Source of the DNA: Miscanthus floridulus
Taxonomy: Eukaryota; Streptophyta; Magnoliopsida; Poales; Poaceae
Length of the DNA: 64,000 nt
Reading direction: 5' to 3'
Assembly (NCBI RefSeq): GCF_019320115.1
Contig: NC_089593.1
Span: 32,004,036 to 32,068,035 of the forward strand
The position numbers were made by a program, and so were the translations under genes. The stretch's first letter is position 1. Each line of letters begins with the position of its first letter. The notes beneath the pieces are model-generated. The model saw only the letters and a program-made list of their open reading frames with translations, was not told the DNA's origin and did not search any database. This document shows positions 35,202-46,325 of the stretch, in pieces.

Positions 35202-37673
35202 TGAAAAGACCTAGGATGTCGCCTAGAGGGGGGTGAATAGGCGTTTCTGAAAAATCAACACCTTTAAAAGCGGAAACGATTAGTAATAAGAGTTTCCAAA
35301 ATGGAAACTCCAAATCAAAGTAATACAACCCCTCATAAGTTAGCCACAAAGTATATAAAAGATACTAGATAAACCTAGGGAGCCAAACAGCGGCAACCAA
35401 AGAGTTGAATCAAAATGCACTAGTCAGTTAATGTCGGAAGTCCCGACAGTTTGGGTCAGAACTTCCGACGTGTCAGAAGTCCCGACGGTTGGGTCAGAAC
35501 TTCCGACACGTGTCAGAAGTTCCAACAGATTGGGTCAGAACTTCCAACGCAAACTGTCAGCACTTCCGACCCCTACGGGAAATGAACTACAAGTGCTAAA
35601 ATGAACTTTGTGATGCCGATAACTTACAAACCCACTTCCTAGTGGTAAGGTAAGGTGTTGGGTCACTCTCTTGACGTTGATAAGCCACCACTCCATAGAT
35701 CGAGTCCCAAACCCTAAGAAATAGCTAGAAAGAGGGAGACAACCAAATACAAGTAATTTCGAGCAAATCACAACAACAACAAGCACGCGAGAGACAAGAA
35801 TTTATCTCGAGGTTCGGCAGCCCCACAAAGGAGCTCCTACATCCTCGTTGTTGAGGTGACCACTTAGGTTGGAGTCTCTTCCACCTCCTTGCCTCACTCA
35901 AGGATACCACAAAGGTCACTTGAGTTTCTTCACTAGAAAACAAGGGTAATACAAACTTCCCAAGGCTCTTCCACAAGATGGAAGCTCTTGGGCAACGCCT
36001 AGCCGGCTAGGGGAAAATCCCCAAGAGTAACAAATGCAAATCAAACCGGCTTGACGAAGAAATTAAGTGCTCAAGCTTGCTCAAAGTGTTTTTCTCACTC
36101 AATCCACTCTCCAATCACTCAAACCCTTTGGGAATCGAAGTTGGAAGCAAAGGAGTGAAGAGAGGGGAGCCTAGAATGCTTGGGGGCTGTTTTGGCCGAG
36201 TGTTTGTCGCAATGAAAATGAGTGGGACACGGTTAGAATGGAGGAGACGGGTATATATACTCCAAGGCAAAATCTAACCGTTTAGATCTACGTCGGGAGT
36301 TCCGACGCAGATCTCGGGACTTCCGACGTATGAAGAAACCACTGTTCACGCGAGGTCAAAAGTCCACGAGTGCAAGTCAGTGTCGGAACTCCCGGCAAAC
36401 GTCGGGACTTCCGACGGTCGGAACTTCCGACGTTCGTCGGGACTTCCGACGTGCACAGTTGAACAAACAGTCAGCACCACTGATGCCGGGACTCCCGGCC
36501 TGGGTCAAGTCAGTGTCGGAACTCCTGAAAAATGTTGGGACTTCCGACGGTCGGGACTTCCGACGGGCATAGACAGCAGGTCAGTAGAACCACCGTTGCC
36601 AGGACTCCTGGCTTGGGTCAGGACTTCCGACTGTCGGGAGTTCTGACTCACGTCTGGACTTCCAACATCCACAGTCACCGCGCAGGCTGTGACTAGGAGT
36701 CAGCACTTCCGACAAGAGTCATGACTTCCGACTGTCGGGAGTTCCGGCTTACGTCGGGACTTCCGACACCGGCAGTCACAGAAAATTATTCTATGTGCTC
36801 GTGAAGTGCTAGAGTATCTCTCTTTTGATTTTATTATTATGCTTGAGCACTCTATCTTCCTCATACCACCTAAACTTGCATCCCTCTTAATAGTACGGCA
36901 TACCTATTAACTCAAGATCAAAAGAAAAACAAAATTAAACCTTTTGAGTTGATCTTCTTTAAATTGATGCCGTGTCTTTCAATCTTCATCAAGTGAGGGT
37001 GCCAACATGTCAATATTGATCTTGTCACTTGAGCATATCCATCTTGAGCACGTGACTTGATTCCATTCATCAAATATGAATAACTCCAAATGCATCAAGC
37101 CACTTTAATCAACTTGTCCAATATAGATTTGATCCTCCACATCAATATGACCATCATAGCTTGATTAATACCTCAACTAAATGCAAGTACTTCCTTCTTC
37201 ACCCTAGCTAGGTTCTTCGGCCACCAAGCCGTCGCTTGCCCTTCACCCTTGCTTAGTACCTCGAAGCCTTTCCTTACTATCTTCACAATCTCAAGCCATC
37301 AAGTCACATCTTGTGTTGAATCATCCATTCATGTATTGTCATCTTTTTCATTTCAATTTAGCAAGCTTCAAATATGAGACCATTCCATATGCAATCCCTC
37401 ATGTCTCATTAATTAACTCTTATCGTGCTTGCTTTCACATAGATCATTGAAATCCCACGATAAATAAGCCTTTGCATGAATTCCATTTGCATTGTTGTCT
37501 TGTGTTTGAACTAAATTGTTTATACAACAATACATCATTTTGGCTTTATACAATTTCATCAAGTATCTGTGAGATAATCAATTTCCTGTCTAACACTTAG
37601 CAAATATGTTAGTCCTTTAATCGTGTTGTCATTCAATCATCCAAAACTCACTAAAGGGCTAGATGCACTTTCA
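35202..37673 (-). repeat. Right LTR (2472 bp), 5' LTR by orientation
   Basis: Near-identical to 26595-29066, including the GTCGG[GA]A[CG]TTCCGAC field (35434-35575 and 36290-36770). Single-base differences are scattered at roughly a few per 100 bp, so the insertion is older than that of the 434-bp LTR element at 10 kb. Confidence 0.92.
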
Positions 37674-40369
37674 ACAACCACATGTATCCTCGACTCTCGG
37701 ACCTCACCATCGGACGTTGTACCGCCCCTATGCTCGACCTGATAAGTCCCTATGGCGTGGTCAAAGCATGCAACCTCATGTGTGCCAGCTCTTTCTTTTG
37801 CCTTCTCTAGGTGTGCCTTTGGTTTTGGAGCCCATATCTCTCCATCACTCCTCAACTGTAATGCATGGGCGTGTCTATCGTTGAACCAGGCAACAAGCTT
37901 ATAGAAGGTGAATTGAACAATTGCATTCATGGGCATACCACATATCCCCAATAGCAACTTATTGAATGATTCTACCATGTTGCTGCACTAAAACTCGTAC
38001 CTCTAGCCACCGACGTTGTGAGCTCTCGTCCATTTCTCCAAATCCCTCATCAAACCTATGAGCCATTGTCTACCTTTTGCATTTGATGCAGTTCTGACCT
38101 GCTCTAACTTTTCCCTAAAGTACTTGTCCTCAAGCTGTCGAGCAGCCTCCTGGAACAGATCAAAGTTACCCTTGACACCGTCCTTCCGGAGTAGATTCTT
38201 GGCAAGGTGTCGAGTACACCAACGATGGTGCAAAGGTGCATACCCCTCTAACTGCTCTCGCATGGCATTAAATATGCCCTGATGCCTATCAGATATGATG
38301 CCAACCTCCCTGCCAGGCCCAACCACGTGTATCCGGACTAGCCTCAAGAATCATCCCCAACTGTCATTGTTCTCCTTCTCAACCAAAGCAAATGCCAAAG
38401 GAACCAACTTGTTGTTCGCATCACAGGATATGGCTATAAGAAGTGTGCCCTGGTATTTGCCAATCAAGAACATACCATCAATGGAGAAGATGGGACGACA
38501 GTGCCTAAAGGCCTCGACACACTAAGGGAAGCGCCAGAAGGCACAGAAAAATATCTGCCTCTCATCCTTCCATGCATTAGGTTTTGGGATGTACTCATAA
38601 TGCATGCCTGGATTCACCGCTTTGATTGCATTGAAAAGAACTGGCAGCTGCTCATACCCATCCTCCAAGTCCCCATATATCATCTTCCATGCTCGCTGCT
38701 TAGCTCTCCATGCTTTACCATAAGTTATCACATATCCTCCATACAACGCCTCAACAGTCCTGATAATTGTTCTCACCTTCATGTTGGGTTCTCCATACAA
38801 AATTCCCATCAACTGCTTGGCAATGAGGGTAGATGTCAACTACCGATGCCTCAGTGTCAGCTCATAGTCAGCACAATTGTGTGGCCCGACAACTTTTGTG
38901 ATCTTCCATTTTTCGGTCACCTGTTGCTTCCTTGCATAAACCCTCCATGGGTAGCGTTCCTTGTCACACACAATTGTGTAACGGCGCTCCACATATGAAT
39001 GCAATACCCTGTAAGGCCTCTTTCATATCACTGCAAAAGCCTGCAACCACCTCTTCAAAGCAGGGAGGTCATTGAACACCCTCCCCTCCTCAATTACCAT
39101 GTTAGGACCGGCCTCAGGAGCTTCTAGGAGCTCATCATCATGTCCTTCTACAAACGCCTGATCGGAATGAGCAAGATCACTGAACTCATGAACTCTAGGA
39201 TCATGGCGGTCGGGAAAGATATGCCTCATCATCTCAATATCACTCTCCGTCAGCTCTCCAATAGGACGATCATCATCATAATCAAGAGCCCTAGCCATCT
39301 CATATGGCTCCGAATCATGCATAATTTCAACACTATTGGAGCCACGGAATCCATCTTGAAAGTGCACTTGCGCAGCAACATGGGGCACATCCATATTCTC
39401 AGGAATGTCTCCTGCAACATCATTACAGAAATGAGGAAAGAATGAAAGAAATAGATGTAAGGAACGGGGTAAGCTCCCAAAAACCATGCGGTTAAGACAC
39501 TTACTCGGATGATTCTGTGTCAAAGGGATCTCATAAGGAGGATCTGCCATGAAAACATGAGTATGACAACCATCTCCAAATATCGCATTGGGGGCAGATT
39601 GAGCATCAGGAACCGTAGGCGCAATCTGTACATGCAGGTAAGGTTCCAGAATGGGAGGGTCGATGTGTGCCTGATGATCCATTGCTGGGGTAAACCCACG
39701 AGGGATTGGATCAACTAACACCCGACACACAACCACGTCCAAACATTGCAGCTGGCTCTTCATAGCCGATCTCACATAGTTCTCCCACTGATCCGCACAA
39801 CCAATTGAGATCATTCGCCTGAAGATGTTCGGAGGACAACCTAGGTGCAGTACACCATCAACTGCAATGTCATCATCTCCAAAGTAATGCAGCTCCTTCT
39901 GAGCCCTTGCAACCATCTCACTAAATGAAGGCCCATCATTGAATAGCACAGGCACGCTTTGCATGTCAAGAAACTCAACATATCCATAGCGATCGCTTTC
40001 AACCGTGCCACCATGATATATGGTCACTAGGTTGTCCATCTATTTCAAAAACGTAACGAAACACATGTCCTTTAGTCCAAATTAGACGATAGATAGTATC
40101 TAACAAGTTTATAGTGTACTCACTAAATAATCAAGATACAAACTAAGTAATCAAGATAATAACTACGTATATATTTATAGTGTACTCACTAAATAGCTAG
40201 ATCATATGTAGTTAACTACAAATATAACTACATATCTAAGTAGCTATCTAACTATATCTATTTACCAATGTATCTATGTTTCTATCTATCTACATATATA
40301 TCTCACTAAATCAACTAACTGAGTCATCATAGTAACTAGTAAATAACAAACACCAACTAAATAGATACA

Positions 40370-40939
40370 TTGTATATTCATAATTTTTACCTTTCCGGGT
40401 CGGCGGACGACGGACGTAGGTCAAGGCAAAGATCTGGGCCCGCGGTGGCGCGGCCGACGACAGAGGTGGCGCGCGGCCGGCGCGGGGTGCCCGGCGCTCC
40501 GCGCGGCGAGTCCGGCTCGACGGGCGCGGGAGGCGCGCCGGCGGTGGACGGCAGCAAGGCGAGGCAAGGCCGGCGGTGGAGGGGGGGCAAGGCGGGGCGA
40601 GGCCGAGGCCGCCGGTGGAGACCAAGGCGAGGCTAAGGCGAGGACGGCGGTGGAGGGCATGGCGGCGTGGCGCTGCCGCCAACCACGGGCAACGGCGCGA
40701 GGGCACGGCGGCGTAGTGCGGACTCGGGCGAGGGAGCAGCGGCGGCGGCGCGGAGCGGCGAGGGCGCGGGCTCGGCCCCCGGAGCAGCGGCGGCGGCGCG
40801 GCGTGGGAGTGGCGCGGCGGTCGCGGTGCCGGCGCGGGCGCGGCGGTGGAGCGGGCAAGGGCGGCGGCGACGGCGCGGGCAGGGGAGGCTTGGGCGAGAA
40901 AGGAAGAGGAAGAGACGCGGGCCGGTAGATATTTCTGAG
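40370..40939. promoter_or_regulatory. GC-rich leader between right MULE end and transposase
   Basis: About 560 bp of GGC/GCG-rich DNA separates the terminal repeat from an AT-rich leader (40040-40370) and the transposase ATG. Open frames on both strands are low-complexity Arg/Ala/Pro sequence and I do not call them genes. It is probably the promoter and 5' leader of the transposase, possibly grown from a captured GC-rich fragment. Confidence 0.5.
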
Positions 40940-41166
40940 CTCGGCGCCAGTCACTATGGCGCCAAGCTCGGCTCCAAGATCTACGGCGCCGAGCCCCCTG
41001 GCAATCCACCCCACCGTGCCCGTCGGGTTGGCGCCAGAGATGCTGGCGCCTAGCTCGGCGCCAGTCACTCTGGCGCCGAGCTAAGGGTCCATTTCCTGAA
41101 TTATTTCCGCTAGGGGTCCATTTGTGAGAAACTTTCAAAAAAAGGATCAAATAGTAAAAAAATCGG
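40940..41166. repeat. Right MULE terminal repeat with hairpin array
   Basis: Hairpins of the same type as at the left end lie at 40940-40966, 40967-40993, about 41029-41053 and 41054-41080, followed by the terminal repeat to 41166. The arms are CTCGGCGCCA-like and the loops are seven bases or fewer. The copies differ in loop and single arm bases. Confidence 0.88.
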
Positions 41167-41175
41167 TTGTACTAG

Positions 41176-43137
41176 TGTACCTGTGGACGAAGTACATGTT
41201 TATCTCACATGAAACACATTACTCCACGTAAGGTCGTCACTCAGTTACGAAAACAAAATTGAAACTTTCTATTCAAGTGACCATGTTGGCGTGTATTGCC
41301 TATCGTGCTCCCGAGTTGGCAAAAGTACCTCAACTTATCGGAGGAAAATGCCGCGTCCGAACCATCCACAAGCCACACCCCGCCGAACCCTGAACCTGAA
41401 GCACCATCCATTTCGTTCTTGCGAGAACGAATCAAAAATGTTATTCGCTCATGCCAGCGTATACGAAAATAAAAAATCCTAAAAAGGATTAACGAAGATC
41501 TTCACCTTGAAACGGCGAGCGCCGAGAAGCGGGTCAAAATCACCCATGTCCTCGATAACATTAACTGGAAAAGGGTTTTATACCTATACGGGGGAACCTA
41601 AGATGCATTTATTCCAATTTCATTGCTTTGCTTTGAGGCAGTGCACTTGCCGCTAGAAAATGATCTTGATTTTGCTAAAGAATAAGATTGTACTATGAAA
41701 AAATAAGTCTTTTTTTCCAAAGATTTTTACGAATACGCTTTTTTGACATCGAAGTACGTTTTTTTGGAACTGCCATTAAAAAAGGGAATTACTTTTTTCT
41801 AATTGTATGTGAAAGACATCTATTGCCGCAAATCAATCCTTCTTTCTGTTTTTTCTATCAATCCTTCTTTCTGTTTTTTCGAGGCTCCTCTAGTAACATG
41901 TCTTGTGTACCGTGCTCTTCGGTGGAGGCACTAGATAAAGTGTTCGTGTGCTAACACACTATAGATGACGCCTGACTACGGGCTAAGCTGATTTTTGGCC
42001 CTCCTACATTGAACCTAGCTCCTACCCATTATGTTGACCGTAATTCGTGTCTAACACTACCCAAGTGAACCAAACACTAGCAAATTTAATAGCTTGTTTA
42101 GGTTTTTAACACCAATGCAATTCTCTAAAGTGACCCACCAAAAAAATGAGACCCTACCTGAGCAGGCAATCTCCAGCATTCGAAAGGTTACGACTGTTAA
42201 GAAAAATCGTTTTTCACTTTTCATAACACTTTGCCTATTAGTATTTTCTTGATCCCATTTATTAGGATATACAGGAATAACATAAATAAGACTCTGGCAG
42301 CCTAGTACATATTTAAGAAAACTCCGTACAGATTCCGTATGTATTGTTGGTGTCTGTAAAGTCATTTCCGTCGTGGAGAGCAAATGCTACTGCGCTGCGC
42401 TTGCACCAGTGCACTAGCGCCGTCTCGTCTCGTCGGCAGTCGTCACCAACCTCCGTTCAGCGTCGCCATGATTAAGCATGCTTGCCTGCCTTTCAGACAG
42501 CACGATGGAGCACGTTCGGAGAGATAGGTAGGCTCTGCTCGCCCCTCGCCATCGCCAGGCCGCCAACCAAGACGGCATACACGACACTGTAGCTAGGCTG
42601 GTGCAGGTAAGGGTAGTAGCTTTCCTTTTAATCCCTGGCCTTTTTGGCGTTGCATAGTGGCATCGGTGCTGTAGAAGCGAGAGCTTGACAACACGGCGCA
42701 GCACAGCACAGCTGGGGGAGTGGGAGTAGTCTACTGCTCCTACATTAGATTAGATAGATAGATAGATGGGGAAGGAAGATTGGATCGGATTGGATTGGAC
42801 TGGAGCTGGAGCAGCACCGTGTGTGCTGTGATACGAACACTACTCCTAGTAGTCTGACTAGGACTAGGAGACTCTACTCCAGCGTACGTGGCGCTGTGAT
42901 CTGATCTCAGGTGATGGCTGATGGAGGGAGGGAGGGAGGGTGGGCAAGGCCAAGGCATGCATGCATTGCAGTTGCAGGGGGCCCAAAGACATTCTGGATT
43001 CAGATTATTGCCAGGCAAACTGGCAAACCACAGCACCAGTCACCAGATGGGGTCCATAACAGCCCGGGGCCAATCAGGCAGCCGATTCAGATCTAAATAA
43101 ACTGGACCTGCTCCCACCCACTGATACTTCTTCGTGG
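41176..43137. other. Intergenic DNA, no gene seen
   Basis: It contains a 25-bp tandem duplication (TCAATCCTTCTTTCTGTTTT, from 41833), a short GATA microsatellite near 42747-42767 and only short frames without domains. Nothing suggests a gene. Confidence 0.5.
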
Positions 43138-43779
43138 CTGTTTGGTATGGCTTCCAAAGGGGCTCTGGCTCCGGCTCCGGCTCCTGGAGGAGTCATACCA
43201 AACGTCATTGCTGGGAACAGCTTCACCGGAGGAGCCGCATGGAGAGCGAGAGCCCTTTTGTACTGCGAAGGTGAAGCCCCAAATCGTGGCTTCTCGCGGC
43301 TTCGTCTGACGATTATGGCAGCAAAGACGCGGCTACCCTCCTCCATGCTCCTTGCTCGGCTACGAGGCGACGCTGGCGTGATGCGTCACCGTGGAGCGAA
43401 GCGGCAAGCAGCGGCGCGGACGCTTGCACCGCTGTGCCGGCGAGCGGCGACGCGGGAAAGCATCTCATGGGAGAGCCCGCGGCAGCGTGGGAGCGGAAGC
43501 GCTGCGTGGGGTGCGAGCACAGATCCGGCGGCGGCGCAAGCGCCGGGTGCGAGCGCAAATCAAGCGGTGGCGGCGGCTGTATACGAGAGGATGAGGATGC
43601 ATACAACTTTTTTTAAGGGCAATATGGACATTCACCCTCTTCCATCCATTCTACAAAAACAGAAGGAGCCGTTTTGCCAAACGTTTTCTAGAACGGCTTT
43701 AGCTCCTCCAGAGGAGCTGCTCCTTCAGAGGAGCCAGAGTCGGAGCCATTTTCAGATGAGCCAGAGCCCTGCCGAACAG
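43138..43779. mobile_element. Probable non-autonomous DNA element with GGAGCC-rich ends
   Basis: The left end (GGCTGTTTGGTATGGCTTCC, followed by GGCTCTGGCTCCGGCTCC) is loosely the inverse of the right end (GGAGCCAGAG...GAGCCAGAGCCCTGCCGAACAGGCC). Such GGCCTGTTTGG..GGAGCC elements are frequent in grasses. The GC-rich middle gives open frames on both strands that I do not take as genes. No target duplication is clear. Confidence 0.5.
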
Positions 43780-44236
43780 GCCCTTCATACTCCATGGTTC
43801 TTGCCCATGCATGCATGTGTTGCTGCTCCCTTCAGAAGCTGCACTACTTGGGTTTTTCAGGCGCGGAGATTCTGGTCTTTGGCGAGGAGGGATCAGAAAT
43901 GTGACTTGTTCTTTCTTGCTCCCCTTCCTTGAGACAAGAGGTAGGAAGGAGGAGCAACTGAAAGCCCTTGCTTGAGACAAGAGGTAGGAAGGAGGAACTA
44001 AAGGGGAAAAAAGTTTTTTTTCTTCTGAAAAACAGATAGTGGCTCTTCTGATGAAAGCAATATTGAAATGAGGCGTGAAAAAACCTGTGAGGAAACCCTG
44101 AAATTCAGTCTCATGCTGAATTGCTGGTGGCCAACCAGCCAGAGGGTTGAGCTCCCCCAAACAAAACCAAACCAAATCGAAAGCACTAATAATAATGCCT
44201 GCTACTAGTGTTGCACGGCAAATGTTGTTGCATTAG

Positions 44237-44432
44237 ACTGTCTCCAATAAGGAGATCTAAACCTAAAATGGGTAATGAGAGATCTAAAATCAGCTTCCAA
44301 CAGAGTACCTATAAGGGAGACCTATTTTGGGTTGTCTGAGAGACACAACCCAAATATGAGTATCCTCTCTCCTAAAAACCCATTTGCAGAAAGAATTCTC
44401 TTTTGGGTCTTGTTGTTGGAGAAGATGCCGAA
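44237..44432. mobile_element. Possible small MITE with CTCCAA/TTGGAG ends
   Basis: CTGTCTCCAATAA at the left and TTGTTGTTGGAGAAG at the right are imperfect inverses around about 170 bp with internal inverted words (GGGTTGT, ACAACCC). Neither boundary nor target duplication can be fixed. Confidence 0.35.
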
Positions 44433-45344
44433 TATGTATTAAACCTTTTGCCTGTAGCACTACCCAAAGTACGAATGAGGGCGCTATCCAAAGTACGAAT
44501 GAGTCTTGTATTTTAGGTGGCGTCGTTGAAGATAGCCTGTTGCTGGTTGCACACACCAGTAGTCCAGTCCAGTACACCGCAGCACAGCACGGCATTAAAG
44601 TGGCTATCCATTTTGGGATCGCCTCGCCGCTCGCCACATGCTCCCCTGCCCCCCTGCACGCCCACATCTCCTCCTCCAGGCCCCAGCAGCAGCCAGCACC
44701 ACCAATAATTCAGGCTCCGGCCCAAGCCAGATTGCATAGCATTTGCATCTGTGTGACTTCTTGTTGCCAGCACCGTCCTCTCACCAATCATTAGCCTAAT
44801 CCGGTCATAAATTACTAGATTCTTTCAGTTACAGGCCTGCTAATATTAAGTAATAACAACAACCATGCACGGCAGCCAGGCATATCAGATCACCAGCTGC
44901 TGCAGCTGTTGATCAATCACTTGGACTAGTATAGTAATCAGTAAAGAAACACCACAACAACAGTAGCATGATGAAAGGAACAACACATGAGCGGAAGAGC
45001 GAGTGATTCTCAGTCTCACCTCCCACAACACCAGTCACTCGAGCACTAGCACTAGCAGGCAGGCACCAATAAGCCAGGGGGCACCAAGAACAAGAGCAGC
45101 TACAGAAACGAAGAAGAAAACGAAATCCATGGAGACTCAGCATCAGTTTGGTTGATGGATGGATGCAACAGTGGAATGCAATGCAACTAAGCTATAGCTA
45201 GATTGATGAGATCAGCAGCAGATTAGCAAAGAAAGAGCTTCCTATGCAAGGGTGAAGTGGCCGTCGTCGTCATCAGTGAATCAATCAGCATTAGACTCTT
45301 GATCAATGTCGTCCCCCCAGTCCTGGCACTGGTTGGCTGGTCGG

Positions 45345-46325
45345 TCACTCCAGCCGCAGCTGCGGCGGCGGGCTCCGGCTGGGGCTCCGTCCGGTCCCGC
45401 CGGGCTCCGGGAGCGGCATGCCGAGCTGGCCGCCGTGCGGCCCCTGCGGCTGCGGGTCGCCGGAGAGCCCGTCGTGGCCGCGCCGCGCCAGGCTGTGCTT
45501 GTTGTTGTGCATCCACACCTTGAGCACGCGCCGCTTCACGCCCACCTCCTGGCAGAAGCGCTGCACCGCCGCGTCGTCCAGCTTCTGCAGCCGCCAGCCG
45601 GCCTCCTCCGCGAAGGCCAGCATGCGGGCCTTCTGCTCCGCCGTGAACTTGGTCCGGAACCGCTTCCGGGCCGGCGGCTGCTGCCCGTGCCCATGCGCCG
45701 GCCCCGGCGCGTGCGCGTCGTCGGACTCCGCCGACGCCGAGCTGTGGTGCTGCTGCTGATGGTGCATGGCGCTCAGCGGCATCACCATGCGCGTCGGCGC
45801 CGGGGGCAGCGCCGCCACCAGCAGCCCCCGGTGGTGGTGCGCCGCGGCCAGCGGGCTCAGCGGGTGGTGGTGGTGGTGGTGCCCGTGCAGCTGCCGCGCG
45901 TCACCACCCCCGCCGCCGCCGCCCGGCTGCTCCTTGCGGTGGAAGTTGCGGTGGCACCCGCACGCCGAGCACCGGAGCGCGTCCAGCGACCCCTCTTCGC
46001 CCGCGGGCATGAACTCGCCGCACCCGTCCGTCGCGCTCCCGCCGATGGCCGCCGCGTGGTTCTTCAGGCACTCGCGGTACCTCACCCCTGCCCCGCCGAC
46101 TCCGCCTCCTGCGCCGCCCACGGGCACCACCGCCAGCTGCCGGTTCTTGGCCTCCTCGGCCACCACGTCCGGCGGCGACATGTGCCGGCCGTTCGCGCCA
46201 TGGTTATGCTGCTGCTGCGGATGCTCGTGGTGCCCGTGGTGCAGGCCCAGGTACGGCGAGCCTCCGCCGGCGGCGGCGGCGTGCATTGCCATCGGCAGCT
46301 CGCCCTGCGTCCCGGAAAGATCCAT
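45345..46325 (-). CDS. Zinc-finger homeodomain (ZF-HD) transcription factor
   Basis: A single uninterrupted coding exon gives 326 residues. Residues 81-132 are the ZF-HD dimerisation finger ([14 protein letters not shown]...DGCGEFMP...[15 protein letters not shown]) with all expected Cys and His. Residues 221-282 are the homeodomain ([20 protein letters not shown]...[16 protein letters not shown]), including the WMHNNKH recognition helix specific to this plant family. His-, Gly- and Pro-rich linkers join them, and the tail is Pro/Ser/Arg-rich. Such proteins form dimers through the finger and bind ATTA-type promoter sites in the nucleus. The ATG at 46325 follows a splice acceptor (TTTGTTGCAG) at about 46375, so a 5' UTR intron is likely. 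The length is normal and no damage is seen. Which ZHD member it is cannot be fixed here. Confidence 0.95.
   Translation of the reverse strand: MDLSGTQGELPMAMHAAAAGGGSPYLGLHHGHHEHPQQQHNHGANGRHMSPPDVVAEEAKNRQLAVVPVGGAGGGVGGAGVRYRECLKNHAAAIGGSATDGCGEFMPAGEEGSLDALRCSACGCHRNFHRKEQPGGGGGGGDARQLHGHHHHHHPLSPLAAAHHHRGLLVAALPPAPTRMVMPLSAMHHQQQHHSSASAESDDAHAPGPAHGHGQQPPARKRFRTKFTAEQKARMLAFAEEAGWRLQKLDDAAVQRFCQEVGVKRRVLKVWMHNNKHSLARRGHDGLSGDPQPQGPHGGQLGMPLPEPGGTGRSPSRSPPPQLRLE

Larger units (their letters stand above)
26595..37673 (-). mobile_element. Copia-type LTR element with gag only, 11.1 kb
   Basis: Two 2472-bp LTRs and a 5-bp target duplication ACAAC (26590-26594 and 37674-37678) define a complete insertion in the SWIM-finger codons of the MULE transposase. 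Read on the minus strand, the LTR starts TGAAAGTGCATCTAG and ends GTCTTTTCA. A primer site for initiator Met-tRNA and a polypurine tract sit inside the LTRs. The interior has a gag gene with UBN2-like and CCHC regions but nothing resembling protease, integrase, RT or RNase H, so it is a non-autonomous Copia relative. I cannot name the family safely. Confidence 0.9.
26127..40039 (-). pseudogene. MuDR-type transposase (MURA-like), nonsense-riddled and interrupted
   Basis: Minus strand: exon 40039-39505, intron with GTAAGT donor, exon 39411-37674 broken by an LTR element, continuing at 26594 to a possible donor at 26181 or a stop at 26127; about 890 codons. The N-terminus is the MuDR domain (YGYVEFLDMQSVPVLFNDGP). 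The MULE catalytic region follows (FSIDGMFLIGKYQGTLLIA near 38450; GIISDRHQGIF near 38300; HHRWCTRHLAKNLL near 38205; MVESFNKLL at 37978). A SWIM zinc finger (CTCGKPRQYHFVCSH) is rejoined across the insertion, and a CCHC knuckle (CSKCGRLGHNSRSC) ends it. In-frame stops lie at 39023, 38840, 38522, 38351, 38003 and 37988. All fit C:G-to-T:A change at Gln, Arg or Trp codons. The reading frame itself is kept throughout, so decay is by base substitution. Confidence 0.87.
19351..41166 (-). mobile_element. Giant gene-bearing Mutator-like element (MULE), 21.8 kb
   Basis: The terminal repeats begin CCGAATTATTTATAATTTGA (left) and the complement of the right end reads CCGATTTTTTTACTATTTGA. Similarity continues past GTTTCTCACAAAT and CAGGAAATGGACCCTT into hairpin-rich DNA, at least 110 bp. 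A 9-bp duplication with one mismatch flanks it: TCGTACTAG at 19342-19350 and TTGTACTAG at 41167-41175. Inside are a MuDR-type transposase gene starting near the right end, a PMD gene, a small GRF zinc-finger gene and a convergent GRF-like gene starting near the left end. Removing the 11-kb LTR element leaves about 10.7 kb. Two convergent transcription units, each starting near one terminal repeat, recall maize MuDR, but the second gene is not recognisably mudrB. Confidence 0.88.

Noticed and set aside
40311..41150. Long Arg/Ala/Pro-rich frames on both strands
   Set aside because: Composition artefacts of GC-rich MULE end DNA; they run through the terminal hairpins.
43147..43932. 261-codon open frame
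   Set aside because: It spans the ends of a probable non-autonomous element and has no recognisable domain.
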